64,000 bases of DNA from Struthidea cinerea. Lineage: Eukaryota > Chordata > Aves > Passeriformes > Corcoracidae. A model generated the notes under the pieces. The model had not been told where the DNA came from. It saw only the letters and a list, made by a program, of their open reading frames with translations, and made no database searches. How positions within the stretch are numbered: the stretch's first letter is position 1; each line of letters starts with the position of its first letter. The translations under genes were made by a program, and so were the position numbers. The stretch covers positions 3,489,284 to 3,553,283 of the forward strand of contig VZTI01004617.1 of NCBI GenBank assembly GCA_013397865.1. The letters run 5' to 3'. Shown here piece after piece: positions 1 to 12,900 of this stretch.

Positions 1-3000
1 TCATGAATCCTTGATGTGTTAGCCCCATGAAATTGCACTTATTTTAGCTGTTCTGGATCCAAAAAAGCTCTAAATAAGCAGCTGCATAGCAGAGAGGTCC
101 AGAAGTGTCAGTCATAAGTGCTCCCTTTGAAACCAAGGGTGAAAACCAATTGGCAGGAAGATGAAACAGGATCATGGCACTGTGCTTGACCTTTGCATGG
201 GAGATGATATAGGGAGGTCTAATGAACTTACCTAATTTAACTATTTCTGCTCTTTGAAAGACTTATCCACCTTACACAGTTTAAAAGAAGCAAAAGACAG
301 AAAAAAACTAAGCAAAATAAAAGGAATAAAAGCTCCTCCAGGCTTATAATTTCATTTATGTAAAGAGACAGTCCATAGATCAGAGTCAACAAAAACACAG
401 TATGCTGCTGTCACTATCAAGATTTTAAATAGCAGGCTTTGCAATAACTATGTAAATTATTAACATGTAAATTTAGAGAAAAAATATCTCCTCTGAATCT
501 CAGGGCCTTGGAAGAAGTGATGCACAAATTCTTCAGGGAGCAGACTGAGCAAGGGACTCTGCTGTAATCCCCAGGTGAAGGTGCTTGGTGAAACCATCAG
601 GTTCTGGCTTCCCCAAACACCTGCAGAGGCTCCTCATCAACCACACTGATCTGCAAGGAGGGAAAAGACATCTCTGAAGAACACAGGTCAGGGCTGCCAT
701 GAGGATTTCTTGCCCCTGATTCCCTGCACAGCCTTTTCCAGCAAGCACATGATTCCAGCAAGCCTGGCAGAAGGAGGAGTGCGGGATGAGCTTTCTCCTT
801 ACACTTATAGATGCACAAGTGGGAAAGAAAAAGGGTGAAAGAGGAAGGACAGGGAAAGCATAGACCCTAGAGATGGCAAAAGATGGTGCTAGGGAAAGAA
901 TTCGAAGAATAAGACATAAAACAATTGCAGGTGAGCAGAGAGGCTCACCATTCCTGGGGAAAGAAAGAGCAGTTTGGGGAATCATGCAGGGGCCTAATTC
1001 TTCTGGGACAGATGGGAGAAGCCTCAGCTGATGATCCCCCAAAATCCCTGGTTAGTTCTCCACATCCCATGCTCCTGTGGTCCCTCCCATCACTGTCTTC
1101 CCTGTGCCAGCACATTTTCTCCAACAAACTCAGGTGTTAACTGCACCAACTGAGGAAAACTGTAGGATAGGCAGGGTGGCAAGGCACCAATGCATCCTGG
1201 ATACTGTCATACCTAATGCCACAGTGTCCCCAGCAGCAGGGAGAAGTAATTACAGGAGAAATCTACATAGTCTCTCCAGCCATGGGGACTGCATGAACAG
1301 GTGCCTGCAGGTGCCCAGCCTGAGCTGCAAAAAGCAGAGCAGATAGAGAGACAGGAGGTGAGGCTCAGCTCCTGCCCTGAGCTGTGGGATGAACACTGGA
1401 GGATGGGCCACATCTGAAACCCTTCCCAAACACCATCACTGAAGAGAGGATCCTGTTTCTGATAACAGCCCTCCCAAAAGGAAAGGGCCCTGGCTAAAGT
1501 CTCAGGCTGTCAAAACTCCCACAGCTCAGGAATGCTAAACTAGCAAAAGCCAGCTTTACTCTTCAGAAATTGTTCAAGGGTTCCTCCTTTGTACCATGTA
1601 GGAGGAATGGCAGACCTGATTTGTTTTAGCTGAAAACAAGCCAGCACAGACAAGATTTAAAAGTTTTGCTTCCCAGCCCTGATGGCCTGACTGACTGAGG
1701 GAAATGAGCCAAGATGATCTATCACCAGTGCTGCCAGACCTGCCAACACAGGCCTGAAAAGAGGAGGTTCATCAATGTTTGGGCACCGAACCTTCTGCTT
1801 ACATGGTTGTGTGCATAGGTAGAAAAAAGCTGGTGCCTTTCAGGCTGTTTGGATGAGGTAGAACAACCACTGCAAAAAGCAGCAGGTAACTGCTTTAACA
1901 AATAACCAGCTGCCAGAACTGGTGTATCTGCCACGCCACCCCTGCAGCTAAAAGCCACGAGGGTTGCCTTAAAAGCTCAAGAGATTGACACCAAATACAT
2001 AACATAAATAATGAATGAAAGTCAACTGGCATGAGATCTAAACTCCAACCCTGTGTTTAAAGTGTCCAGGTGGCAATTCTGCTATTAACTCTGTGAAGTT
2101 AAGCGGGATGATTTTGACCAGCTCAGAGAGAACAGGATGAGATGGGAACACTGTGGCCAGTGCCAGCTCTGACTGGCTGCACCTCACAGGACATCAGTCC
2201 TAGCAAGAACACATCCCATATAGCTGCCTCAGATCTCCCTAACTGATTACCCAGAAAGAAATTATGAGTTGTCAACAAGAGGTGAAGCCATCCCCTGCTA
2301 CTATATGGCCTCCAGGACTATCAATGTCCAGGGACCACTTCGAGGAATCCTCCCACTCTGCCTTGTTAGCACTGAGCTGGCAACTCGCTCAAGGACCAGG
2401 AAGTTGTAAAGTTGGGGTAAAAACCTCTCTGCATTTCTTTCCCACTTCTGGAGACAGACCAGAGACTCATAAGCAGCTGGGCTGGGACAACACCATCTTA
2501 GCAACAGGTACAATTAACACTGAGGTCAGTGGCAAAGCGGGAAGGGCTCAGAGCAGTTTCTCAGGCTGTAGTGAGGGCAGAGCACCCAGGCACTGCACAT
2601 CCTGTGAGTCAGGAGCAGAAAGGGGGCTGCTCTCTCTGGATATGGGAATTAGAAATGGCCTGTGTTCCAAACGCTGGACAGAAGGATTCCTTCCTGCAGT
2701 ACACAGACACGTGAGAGGAGCGTCCCAGAGATGTAACAGATGTGAAAGGAAAGAGAACCTGAGTCTGCATAGAGCAGGAAAGAAATTTTGAATTTGGTCC
2801 ATGGCAGATTGCTGTGTAATACACAACTTACTCTGGTCCCCTTTGTTATTGTTCACTAAAATTCTTCTATGAGATTCATCACCTTTTTTGAAACATGTGG
2901 AAATCTGCTCAGCATGGTAAACAGGAACAAGACAAAAAGAACAAAAATTCACAAATTATTTCTCTATGTAAGTGGCCAGCTTCCTCTTACTCAGGGTGAT

Positions 3001-4387
3001 TAATCTGAGATGTGCACCACCACAGCCCTCAGAAGACAAACCTCACAAATCTCCTTTCTCACAAAACAAAGGCTGCTCACTGGAGTGTTCAGGTACTCAG
3101 TTACATTCAACACAAGCTAATTCACTTATCTTCAACAAGTGGGCTATTGATTTTTTGCCTGATTTCTAAGCTGCCCAGGGCTTTCTGAGCTACAACAAGA
3201 GCATCCTGCACTTAAAAAAAAAGAAAAAAAAGGAGGAAACTCAGTGGAAAATATCCCTTTGCTCATCAGTAATTAGGGTGACTTCTTGTTTGCTTAGTTC
3301 TGTCAGTATTTTCAGCATAGCCACTGTTTAGGAAACTTTCACAATATTGTTTCACTTGTCTTTGCTATATAACTTGATACCATAAACTGCATTCTACTTA
3401 TTTCTGGGCTGAAAATACTGCAGATCACTTTTGTCCATGAAGAGGAATCGCCCAGTTGCTAGCAGTCATTTGCTAATTGTGCTGCCAGAGTCACAGAGCT
3501 GGAGTCTTGGGACACTTGTGATTACCACACACAGTCAAGAATGAAATGGCACAGCTCATGCTTTTGGGGTAAAAATACTAAACTATAAAAGAGGTTCAAA
3601 CTCACAAGTCATATCTACTGTTGTGGTACTGCATTCGATAATTCAGCCTCCTAGATGCTGATTTTAGTGTGATGTTGATTTTGTGTCATTGCTTTTGCCC
3701 TGTTGGTACACAGAGAAGCTGAAATGCATATTCACAATTTCAGGATCCAGATACAAATGATCCACAGAAAAACTCAGTTTTGGTATGCGTTAAATCATCT
3801 TTGTTCATCTGCAGGATGAAATACACTTGTGTGCTTCCGCATCTGAGCTTTAAGGTACATTTAGCCTATGTTTTAGTAAGATGTCGTCAGTGCAGGTCAT
3901 GTACTGTTTCTATTTCACAATAGAAAAAGAACTTAATTTACAGAATAAAGCCTTAATAAAGATGACTGGATATTGTATTGCTGAAAACAGATTTATAGAT
4001 AAAACTGGACTAGTAAGCCAATATATTGTATCTAAAGTAATTTTCTTTTAAGTATGAATAATCTTAAGAGTAGATTGTAATTTTGAGGGATGGGTTCCTA
4101 CCCAGGCAAAAGAGAGTCATAATTTTCCATACCAAAGAGGACATCAGAACCATAGCCCTTGGTCCTTAAGCACAGTGGACTAACAGATAATTAAACAGAA
4201 GTGTCAGGAATCTTCCAAGCCAGGTTTTTCTTCATGCTCTCTCCCTGAGGGAATACCTCATTTTCTCCAATTTTCTCCCTTTTGTCTGCTAGTTAAAATA
4301 CAACACTGCTGGAAGACCATATACCAATGAGGCCCCCAGTCTCCAAATTTGGAATCTCGTGTTCTTTTTGCTTCACGTCATGCTTCT
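1..4387. other. Non-coding unique sequence, locally GC-richer
   Basis: I see no gene in this stretch. About 500-2800 is richer in G and C than its surroundings and therefore carries several chance open frames, for example 533-1042 on the minus strand and 2264-2791 on the plus strand. Their translations show no domain, signal or family resemblance I can recognise. The remainder is AT-rich unique sequence with a short A/G-rich run near 3211-3236. An old, decayed repeat within 500-2800 is possible, but I recognise no family. Confidence 0.6.
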
Positions 4388-4818
4388 GGAGGGCAACAAA
4401 GATGGTGAAGGGCCTTGAGGGGAAGCCACATGGAAGCTGAGAGCACTTGGTCTGCTCAACCTGGAGAGGAGGAGACTGAGGGGAGACCTTATTGCAAAGA
4501 AACATCTTTGTGAGGGGAAGAGGAGAGGCAGACACTGATCTCTGCTCTGCGGTGACAGTGACAGGACCCAAGGGCCTGAAGTGTCAGAGGAGGATTATGT
4601 TGGACATTAGGAACAGGTTCTTCCCCCAAAGGGTGGTTGGGCACTGGCACAGGCTCCCCAGGGCAGTGGTCACAGCACCAGCCTGACAGAGCTCCAGGAA
4701 CATTTGGACAATGGTCTCAGGCACAGGGTGGAATTTTTGGGGTGTCCTGTGCAGGGCCAGGAGTTGGACTTGATGACCCTTGTGGGTCCCTTCCAACTCA
4801 GCATATTCTGTGATTCTA
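4388..4818 (+). mobile_element. CR1 LINE, 5'-truncated 3' end
   Basis: This is the 3' portion of a chicken-repeat-1 non-LTR retrotransposon in sense orientation. The start matches the conserved CR1 region around GGAGGGCAACAAAGAT. The middle carries the landmark CAGGCTCCCCAGGG. The end has the run CCAGGAGTTGGACTTGATG, then GGGTCCCTTCCAACTC, and closes with TTCTGTGATTCTA, the usual short CR1 tail. No reverse-transcriptase or endonuclease domain remains, so the copy is dead on arrival, as is normal for 5'-truncated CR1s. The 3' region resembles the copy at 24035-24273 closely, suggesting the same subfamily (CR1-E/J-like from memory, not verified). Confidence 0.93.
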
Positions 4819-4831
4819 AACTGCAACTAAG

Positions 4832-4847
4832 AAAAAAAAAAAAAAAA
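4832..4847 (+). repeat. A16 homopolymer
   Basis: An uninterrupted run of sixteen A lies 13 bp beyond the end of the preceding CR1. CR1 elements normally end in a short ATTCTRTG-type repeat rather than poly-A, so the tract is probably an independent simple repeat and not the element's own tail. Confidence 0.9.
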
Positions 4848-7800
4848 TCAACCACCAAACATTTCCCCTCATCTCACATCTTAGCAGAGAGGGATGGTGA
4901 TCTGCCTCCAGCAGTTTTCACTGCCTCTCAAAATGCACGTTTTCCGAATAAGAAACACAAAATTAAAGTGCATATTCCCACTGTTCCACGGGAGAAGATG
5001 ACACTCTCACACACCAGTAATGCTGCAGCCAAGCCAGGCTGCAGCTGAAGCAATTCGTGATCCCCCCCATGCTCTGTCAATACCTGCAGGTGGGGGGAGG
5101 AATCTGTCAAGTGCAATACAATTCCAGTAAAGATATCTCCTCTGTTCTCTTTGTCAAATTGACATACACAGATATTTCAATCTATACTTTGTGGTTAAAA
5201 TTGATCCTAGTGAGAGGATATGTAGCTTGATCAAACTTCTGTAGGACTGAATCAAACAGGATTGATGACACAAAATACCTGCTTTAAAAAAGAAGGAAGT
5301 TTTTCTTGTGATAATGGGGAGCTGGAGTCTTGGTGAGGGACAGACAGGACAAAAAAAAACTCTAACACCACTAAATTCAGGGAACATATAAACAAAAATA
5401 AAACATCTCTATATATAATTGTGTCACTTTCAAAATGGTGACCTTTTACACTGTATTAAATATCCACGTATTTTCAGTTCCTGTCCTGTTACTTCACAGC
5501 TCTGTGCCTGTGGAGGGATGGGAAAGTGTGTGTGTACAGGTCCTTTAAAACCTAGCAGTCTTTGCTGCTTTAGGATAAAGTCCTAAAGTAAATAAAATTG
5601 GAAGCACAAGAGAGTTTTTGGAGTGGTGATCCAAGACAATTGTGATCAACAGCATTTAGCAGACATAAAAAGGTAAAATTCAGTATCATAGAAATAAATC
5701 TGCATAAGCATTATATTTAGATTAAATTTAAGATTTTAATTTTATCCCTGTGTAGTCAGTACATAATGTTAACAGGATGATAATTTCTACATTATAGAGG
5801 ATCTGACCAGACGATGAGCATGATATTAGTTTGGCTAACAGTATTAAATACAGTGATTATTTCAGAGCCAAGATTCACATGTACCTGTAAAGCAAAGAAT
5901 TAACTCCCAAAAAACCAGTTTGGGGCATGAGATCACTCCTTTACATTACTGTGACATATGAGCTTTAAAAGATAAATTTAACAACATATTCTGTAACTAA
6001 GGTGGATTCTGAAAACAATTTGAATAATTGCCATAAGGGAAAACCAGGGTTGCCAATCCAGTTTCAATATTCTTTCTGTCACAAAATTGCTTGCTTCAGC
6101 TTCTTCTTCCACTGAACTATACTTGGCTGTTGTTTGGCGGTCATTTTGTATTTTCACGCCAAAGAAAACAATTAATTAAAATCATAAAAAAAAAAAAAAT
6201 GCTGGTGTGAAAAAGTAATTTCACATTGGTTCTAGATCTAGCCTAATATGTGCTGGTTTTGGCCAAAATCCTGAAAGCAGCATATCATTGCAGCACTACA
6301 GCAGGGTGCAGGAATTTAAGGCTTATCCAGAGAAATATTAAGAAAAAGAGGAGAGGCTAAAATAAAACTTCGGTAACAACCAATAGGACCAAGCGGAAAA
6401 CAAACAAAGAAGCAAAAATACATACAATAATTCAGGCATTGTTTAATAATAAATTTTGTAATAATGATAAAATTAACACCTTGGTCTACAGGTATTCTGA
6501 ATCCCCTCCTTTAAAAGTAAGGATGGGATGCTCAACTGCTGCTGAAAATATGACATGATGAGAGCACTGGGACTAGGTCACTGTCTCCAAACACCCAGGA
6601 CTTATGGCCAAACAGTGACCAGCTCCTACTTCCCTCGAGAAAAATTACAGTTTTCCCTCTATATTCTTCCTGTAGTCTCACAATTACTATCCCACTTCAG
6701 TCAGAAAACAGGTGAGTACATTAAATATTTGGTATCAATATAAATGTTATTAAGCAATTTGTTATTTGTCCTTTCATAAGGATTTCTAGATTAAAAACCC
6801 TTCAAGACTCAGTCCTAGAACTTTCAGTTCATTAATCATCAGCAGGAGCTCTAATGATAGATAGAAAAATGTGAATTATAGGCATATGACTAACCAGTAT
6901 GGATTTTGGCAAAATAAAACCCCATAAGATGCTCTTCAATCCATTATTGCCCACAAATGCAGGAAAAAACAATACAATGTCAACATTTGCCAACCATATA
7001 CCACAGAAACTTCCTGCAATATAGAGAGAAAAATGAGAGCAATTGGAGATTCTAATCCCCATAAACCCATTGAAAAATGCAGTTTTATTAACAGCCTTTA
7101 TAGTGTGCCCAAAAAGATTTAAAAATGGGTAGGAAACAATGACCCTTGAAGGGCTAAAAACGTGCATGGAGATAGTTCAGGTAATCATTGAAGACCATAT
7201 AGCAAAACTCAATGAGGAACCTCCACACACACAGTGCATCGTCCACAGCAGCCTGTCAGAGCAGCCTCAGGCAAGAATATTTACTCCAGTTCCATCTGCG
7301 TGCATCAGGTCTTGACATCAGGCAGGTAAACTGTGTGCACAATTTAGCTGAATAAATGACATTTCAATTGTTGGAAATCTGGAACAGGGAGTCCCTGTTC
7401 TCACTCTGCCATTCCCCCCAGGGCAGGTGTGAGCCCAGGCTAAGAAAGTGCTGTTAGGAAAGTGTGACACTTCAAACCACACATCTCATTTTCATACAGT
7501 GACTGAGGCAGTTGGAAGTGTACATACCACTGAAATTTGAAAATATTTGGGAACTTAATTTTTAAATTAAGAATTAGGCTCTTAACAGACTAAAGTTTGA
7601 GGCAACACTGAGTGTGCTTTAAAGGATTTTAGAAACCCGAAAGGGAAGCCATGGGCCTACTTGTATTTTCAAAAGCACATGTGCAGTGCAGTGACCTTCC
7701 CGGGCTACTTGAATTTTATTTTGAAAATCACGAGATGCTTCTCTGTAGCTCCAAGTGCCTAAACCATTTATTTGATAACATAATAGCTAATAATTTAGGT

Positions 7801-9999
7801 ATATCTGCTCTGTCTATTTTTGAAAGAACAACAAAAGCACCATAAGGAAGGCAAAGACTAGCAGATAACTGTTTTCTGAGGCTTTTATTGTAGCTGAAGG
7901 AACTATCAAATAGACCCTCATAACCCTTCCACCTATGCTAACGTGTTATTTGTGCAAGTTTTAGAAAGGGGCTATCAAGTTAATAGCAAGTTTTACACAA
8001 CAGCACCAACTTTCCTGGGAGAACATAAAACTAAAATTCTAAATTTTCCAGTGTCTGAAAGAGAGCCTCCTAACTGGCTCCCTCTGTCTGAACCTGTGTT
8101 TGGCTGATGCTGCAAATTTATCTAGCAAAGTGCAACATGGGATGTTTTTTCTAGCAAAACAACTGAATGACATAGCAAAGCACAGCAGGACAATTTAACC
8201 CAGCAGTGCACTCAAGATCTGAGATCTGCATAGTCTAAAACTTGTGGTATTAATCTCACCTGTCTCTAGTTTTCCAAAGAGAAAGTAATTTAAACCATCA
8301 GTTAATGAAACCATGATTCTATGCCTACCTCAATCTTTTTTTCAAAGAACCGGTGCTGGCCACTACTTCAGTTTGCAACTTCCATCACAATTATCTTGTT
8401 CTGCTCTTATCAGTGTATTAACACATCCCTTCACTTTATATTGAACCATTATGCACTTTTGCATTATGAAGTCTGTGTAATTAATTGAGGATTTCTATTT
8501 ATTGCTCCACTTTTCCCTGGTTACACAGATGTCAAGGAAGGGCCTTTATTACAACCCTTGGACTGGCTGATTCCTGGCTGCAAGTGCAGGGAAATGGTAG
8601 AACACAAGGATGGATTTGGTTTCTGATTCAGGCAGGGCATTCACACAGGCAGGATGCACAGTAACTCATTCTACCAACAGGAAATGCTCTCCAGACACCT
8701 TGTTCCATGTGGATGCCTCACTGCTAAAGAGCAGTGCCCAGCACTGACCATCACATCTGCAACCTACAGAGACACATTTCCACAGCCTCTGCATTGCTGG
8801 CAGCTTTCTACCACATTTCTGACAATCACGAGCCAGAATTAACACCACTGTCCTGCTCATGGTTCTCCTTGACTTTATAGGGAGTACAGAAGGATGTAGG
8901 TTAGTATTCAATGTTTGGCACAATTTATGTCCAGCTGTAGGTCTCATTTTCCTTTTAGGAACACTGTAATAGTGCTGAATAAGAACACAGAGCTCTTGCC
9001 TGATGATATCGCTCCCATCTAAATAAATACCAGTGTAGCAAATAGTCTGCAAATCTGAGACAGGTTTATATATTTTCTGTGATTTCTCTCAACTACATAA
9101 TGTTTGGTTAATTTTTACAAGAGAAAATGTATTGAATATTTTAGAAAAGAACAACGTAAAATCCAGCATTTAGCCTTTTTTTTTTCCCTAGATGAGCGTA
9201 TCACAGGGTTAGTAGATATTCGGATGTGTGCATACAGATGTGTGTGTACACATGTGTCTCACAGGATGGAAAAACACAACAAGTGTTGTCTTCCCTTCCA
9301 ACAACCACAACAAATATTTAACCAAACACAAGTAAAAAAAAGCAATGCCAGCATCTCGTATTATTTATGATTTATCAAAAGTGGGAAAAATACCGGGTTT
9401 GGTAGAATGGCTGTAAAAGAGAGATGGAGAAAGGACTATTAAAAACACTCATGAACACACAGACAGACCCTCCCCCCTCCGTCTCACACGTGTCTGGGGG
9501 GAAGGGGACAGGGGTGATGGGACTCATTACACCCTGCTGTCTCCTTCAGGCAGAAAGGTTCCCATTTGCATCCAGACAAGTTACAACTGTCCTTTAATTC
9601 CTCAGTGACTGAACGCTGCAGCGTATTAATCCTTAGTGTCATTCCAGCAAGAACTACAGAGTGCTGTACACTATCAACAATCATTAGTATAGAAAAATCC
9701 CAAAAAAATTGAAAGGCTACCTTCCCATTTATTCCTTAACTATGCATTTTGCAAGAAATTCATCCCCTCTAGGACTGTCTCACAGTGCTCTGTGCAGCTT
9801 CCTAAGCCAAGGGTTGCACTGTTTAGTCTAGGACAGAACTATGGAAATACTGCAGAGTTTGACTTACACAGTTACACCAGTCTTTTACACTAAAAACATG
9901 ACTGTGATCGAACTAACACTGCCTGGGATAGCCTCCTTTCTCTCAAAAATAAAAATCATTATCAAGGTTAAGCTCTACGTGTACCAACAGGAGACATTT
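4848..9999. other. Non-coding unique AT-rich sequence
   Basis: I see no gene or recognisable interspersed repeat here. Minor features are the self-complementary 10-mer ACCTGCAGGT at 5084-5093, enclosed by C7 and G6 runs (5065-5098), a run of 13 or more A near 6186-6199, and T-rich runs near 9177-9187. A hydrophobic open frame on the minus strand at 6832-7167 reads like a membrane protein, but this follows from its T-rich codons and no family is recognisable. Confidence 0.6.
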
Positions 10000-12900
10000 C
10001 CCAGTAAGGTGAAGGTTGTTTATAGTTCTCTCAAGTCTGATGGATTGCTTGCAGGTCTTCCTCAAGATGATGAGCTCATGAATCAACTTTGAGCCTATAT
10101 TCCACAAAAATCAAGATGATGAGTCCTACCCAGAAACAAAAGAATAATAAAGGTCACAAGTGGGCCCCATGGGGGTCAGACTGGGTGGCATTATGAATAC
10201 ATATTTGTGTATTTTTCTGTATGATTTTGCTTAATTTGGACCTAGCCTTCACTTAAACCTAAAGTAGCAAGACAGAATTTAAATTCTGTTTATATCTTTA
10301 CTTGCCCCCTTTGGCCAGACCTCATCAGGGTCTTCTGTGCGTGAACAGATGAAAGAGAGGAGCGCCCATTGGTGAGTTTAGGTTAACACCACTAAACCGA
10401 GTCAACTTTGGTGTGGCTTGTTTTTTAACCCACAATTCAGGAGGTGTCTACGTGGTTTCTAATATGTATGAGCCTCTATGTACCACACAGCACTTACAGT
10501 GCATTTTAAAAAGCTACTCCTTTTATAAGTTAAAACCGACAATACATTTTTAACCAGTTCCTGAGTATTCTGAAAGGAAATATTTCTGGTTTCCGAGCCA
10601 GAACTGGTCATTTTTTTCTACAGAATATGATGTTTGAAAATCAGTTCTTCCTATTATAGATTTCTCCCTCAGCTTGTGGAAAATCCATGATTCCCTAAAC
10701 ATTGGTCTTTGAAAGCACATTGACTAAAATCTTCATGCCTAATTCATGAAGTGTAGTCTGGAGATTAGTGGAGCTGGACATAGACCAGGAATACTTTATC
10801 ATATTCTAATAAGCAGAGGCTGAAAATTGCATTTCTAAAGCTACAGTATTAAAGGGCACACTGCAAAACATGACCCAAACATAACTCAGTAGTTCTACAC
10901 TGTCTGTAAAGGCTTTGATATGATAAAGTATGCTGACGAGGGGAATAAACACAACTAGAAATTTCTGTATTTAAGGAGAGGGGGGAAAACCAGCAAACAC
11001 TACATGTATACATCAAAGCATATATTGTATATTATAAACTCATATAATGTGATCCCAATGGAACAACCCTTGTACTGCTATCGATTATTTGAACACACCA
11101 CGGAACATCATTGCAATAACATAAAATTAAGCTTATGTAGCAAATGTAACAGTAAAAAAAGCTAGTAAAAAATAGTCTGCAAGGCCAACGTAATCATTAC
11201 CATAAAACTCTTAATGACATCTCTCCATACAATACACCAGAAAAATGTGAAGATTAAAATTGCCAGAGGAGAAACATGAATATTTTTTTACTCATGGTGC
11301 TTGTGTTATTTAAAAGGTAAACTGCTCCCCACTCCTTTTTTTTGTTTGGTTGGGGTTTTTTTGTTACAGTATAACTAGATTAAAGAATGAATGATATAGG
11401 CCAAGATTCTAAGTCCTGTACAACAGGATTTGTGGGTAGCAAATGACCTCAGAAAATATCTTTTCATATACTAGATTTTTCTTCTCATGTAGAAGGGTGA
11501 AGATAGACATCTCTCCCATCATGTTATACTGTCAGGATCTGTTTTGGGAAGAAGGCAGAGACTGAATACCCCGGGTCAGGGAAGTACCCCAAATTGCACT
11601 GGAAAGAAACAGAAAATCGTAAAGAACTGCACTATTTGATGTGTCTTTTCCAGCCCTGCAAGTGCTGAGACAGAAAATTTCCTCCATCTCCTCCAGGAGA
11701 GGAGCCCCAGCAAGAGGCAGGGGGATACCCCCAGTGACTCCCACTCATCCACGTCTCCCCATATCACACCTTGTCTGAAAACTGGTAATGTTCCCGTTCC
11801 CACGCCTCTTCCCTGTTTCTTCACAGATTAAAATCTCTACAGAAGTCCAGCCCCATGTACAGCCTAAGCACAGTCCCTCAATTTGGTACCTTGGTCTGGT
11901 GGTGGGAGATTTATAAATTAAGTGAATAATGAGTGGCTGCTCATTACACAGGTAATTGGATGGGGCAAAGTATGAAAAATAGCTCACATTTTACCTATAA
12001 ACCAAAAATAAGGAGCATAAACTGAGAAAACACTAAAATTATCAGTACTTATGTCTATAGCAGTCATCTATGGTCACGGCACACAGAAAATTTGAACAGG
12101 CAGAGATGTTGTATCAAAAAAAAAAAAAAAACGAACAAAAAAAACAAAGGATGATTTGGTCAGAGCTGCAAGACTTGGAATGAGTGAAAACCATCAGTCA
12201 AAGTGACCAACAAACCCTGGCAGTGTAAACAAGGTAGAAATGATAGTCAATAAAATCACAATTAGGTACACTGAGTGTCAGCATTCCTGTGTGCTCACAA
12301 TCAAGGGAATCAATAACTAACACTGAAAATTCTCCACTATTTGCTTTCAGTTTATATTTTCAATTTATTTTTTTTATTTGGCTTCCCCAGTTGATTCCAT
12401 GAAGAGTATCTTTAATAAAAAGCAGTTCCAATACTGGCAATGGTGCAATAGGAACCAAGTGCAAGAGAATTAGGGGGGGCCACCAGTTACTATTGAAATT
12501 TAAGTGGGAAGAATTAAAAAAACAGGTTTGCAAATAAGTGAAGAGATAGGACACGGTTCTTCACACCCACACAGTTTACAGAAAGGAAGTGTATATAAGC
12601 CAGCAACTTTTACTGCTCCAAATCTCCTTGCCATTTAAGAGTCCTTAATGCTAGAAACTTAGAATAAATGTACCTGCTAAAAAGTTAGAAGTGGCAAATC
12701 TCATGACAAAAAAAAAAAAATCAACAGAAATTCACAGTAAAGGCAACAACTGTTGCTACCTCCCAGGAAACCATTTCTCATTTGGCTTACTGCAGGCAGC
12801 ATACCACGTTTTTCTGAGTCCTTTCCAAGCATGGATATAGCCAAAGGAATTCAAGCATGTCCGCAGTTTGCCAGGAATGTGCACAACAGCATTGGGTAAT

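Noticed and set aside
533..1042. Minus-strand open frame of 169 codons
   Set aside because: The translation is rich in Ser, Pro and Cys with no recognisable domain. It lies in a GC-richer stretch where chance frames are expected, and other frames overlap it.
2264..2791. Plus-strand open frame of 175 codons, the longest in the window
   Set aside because: No family resemblance, no visible exon structure, and overlapping minus-strand frames of similar quality at 2548-2952.
6832..7167. Hydrophobic 111-codon minus-strand frame resembling a membrane protein
   Set aside because: Hydrophobicity follows from T-rich codons in AT-rich DNA, and no transporter family motif could be identified.
10376..10431. 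GGTTAA ... TTAACC flanks with a CACCA/TGGTG interior as a hairpin
   Set aside because: The arms are short and unevenly spaced, and pairing requires many mismatches.
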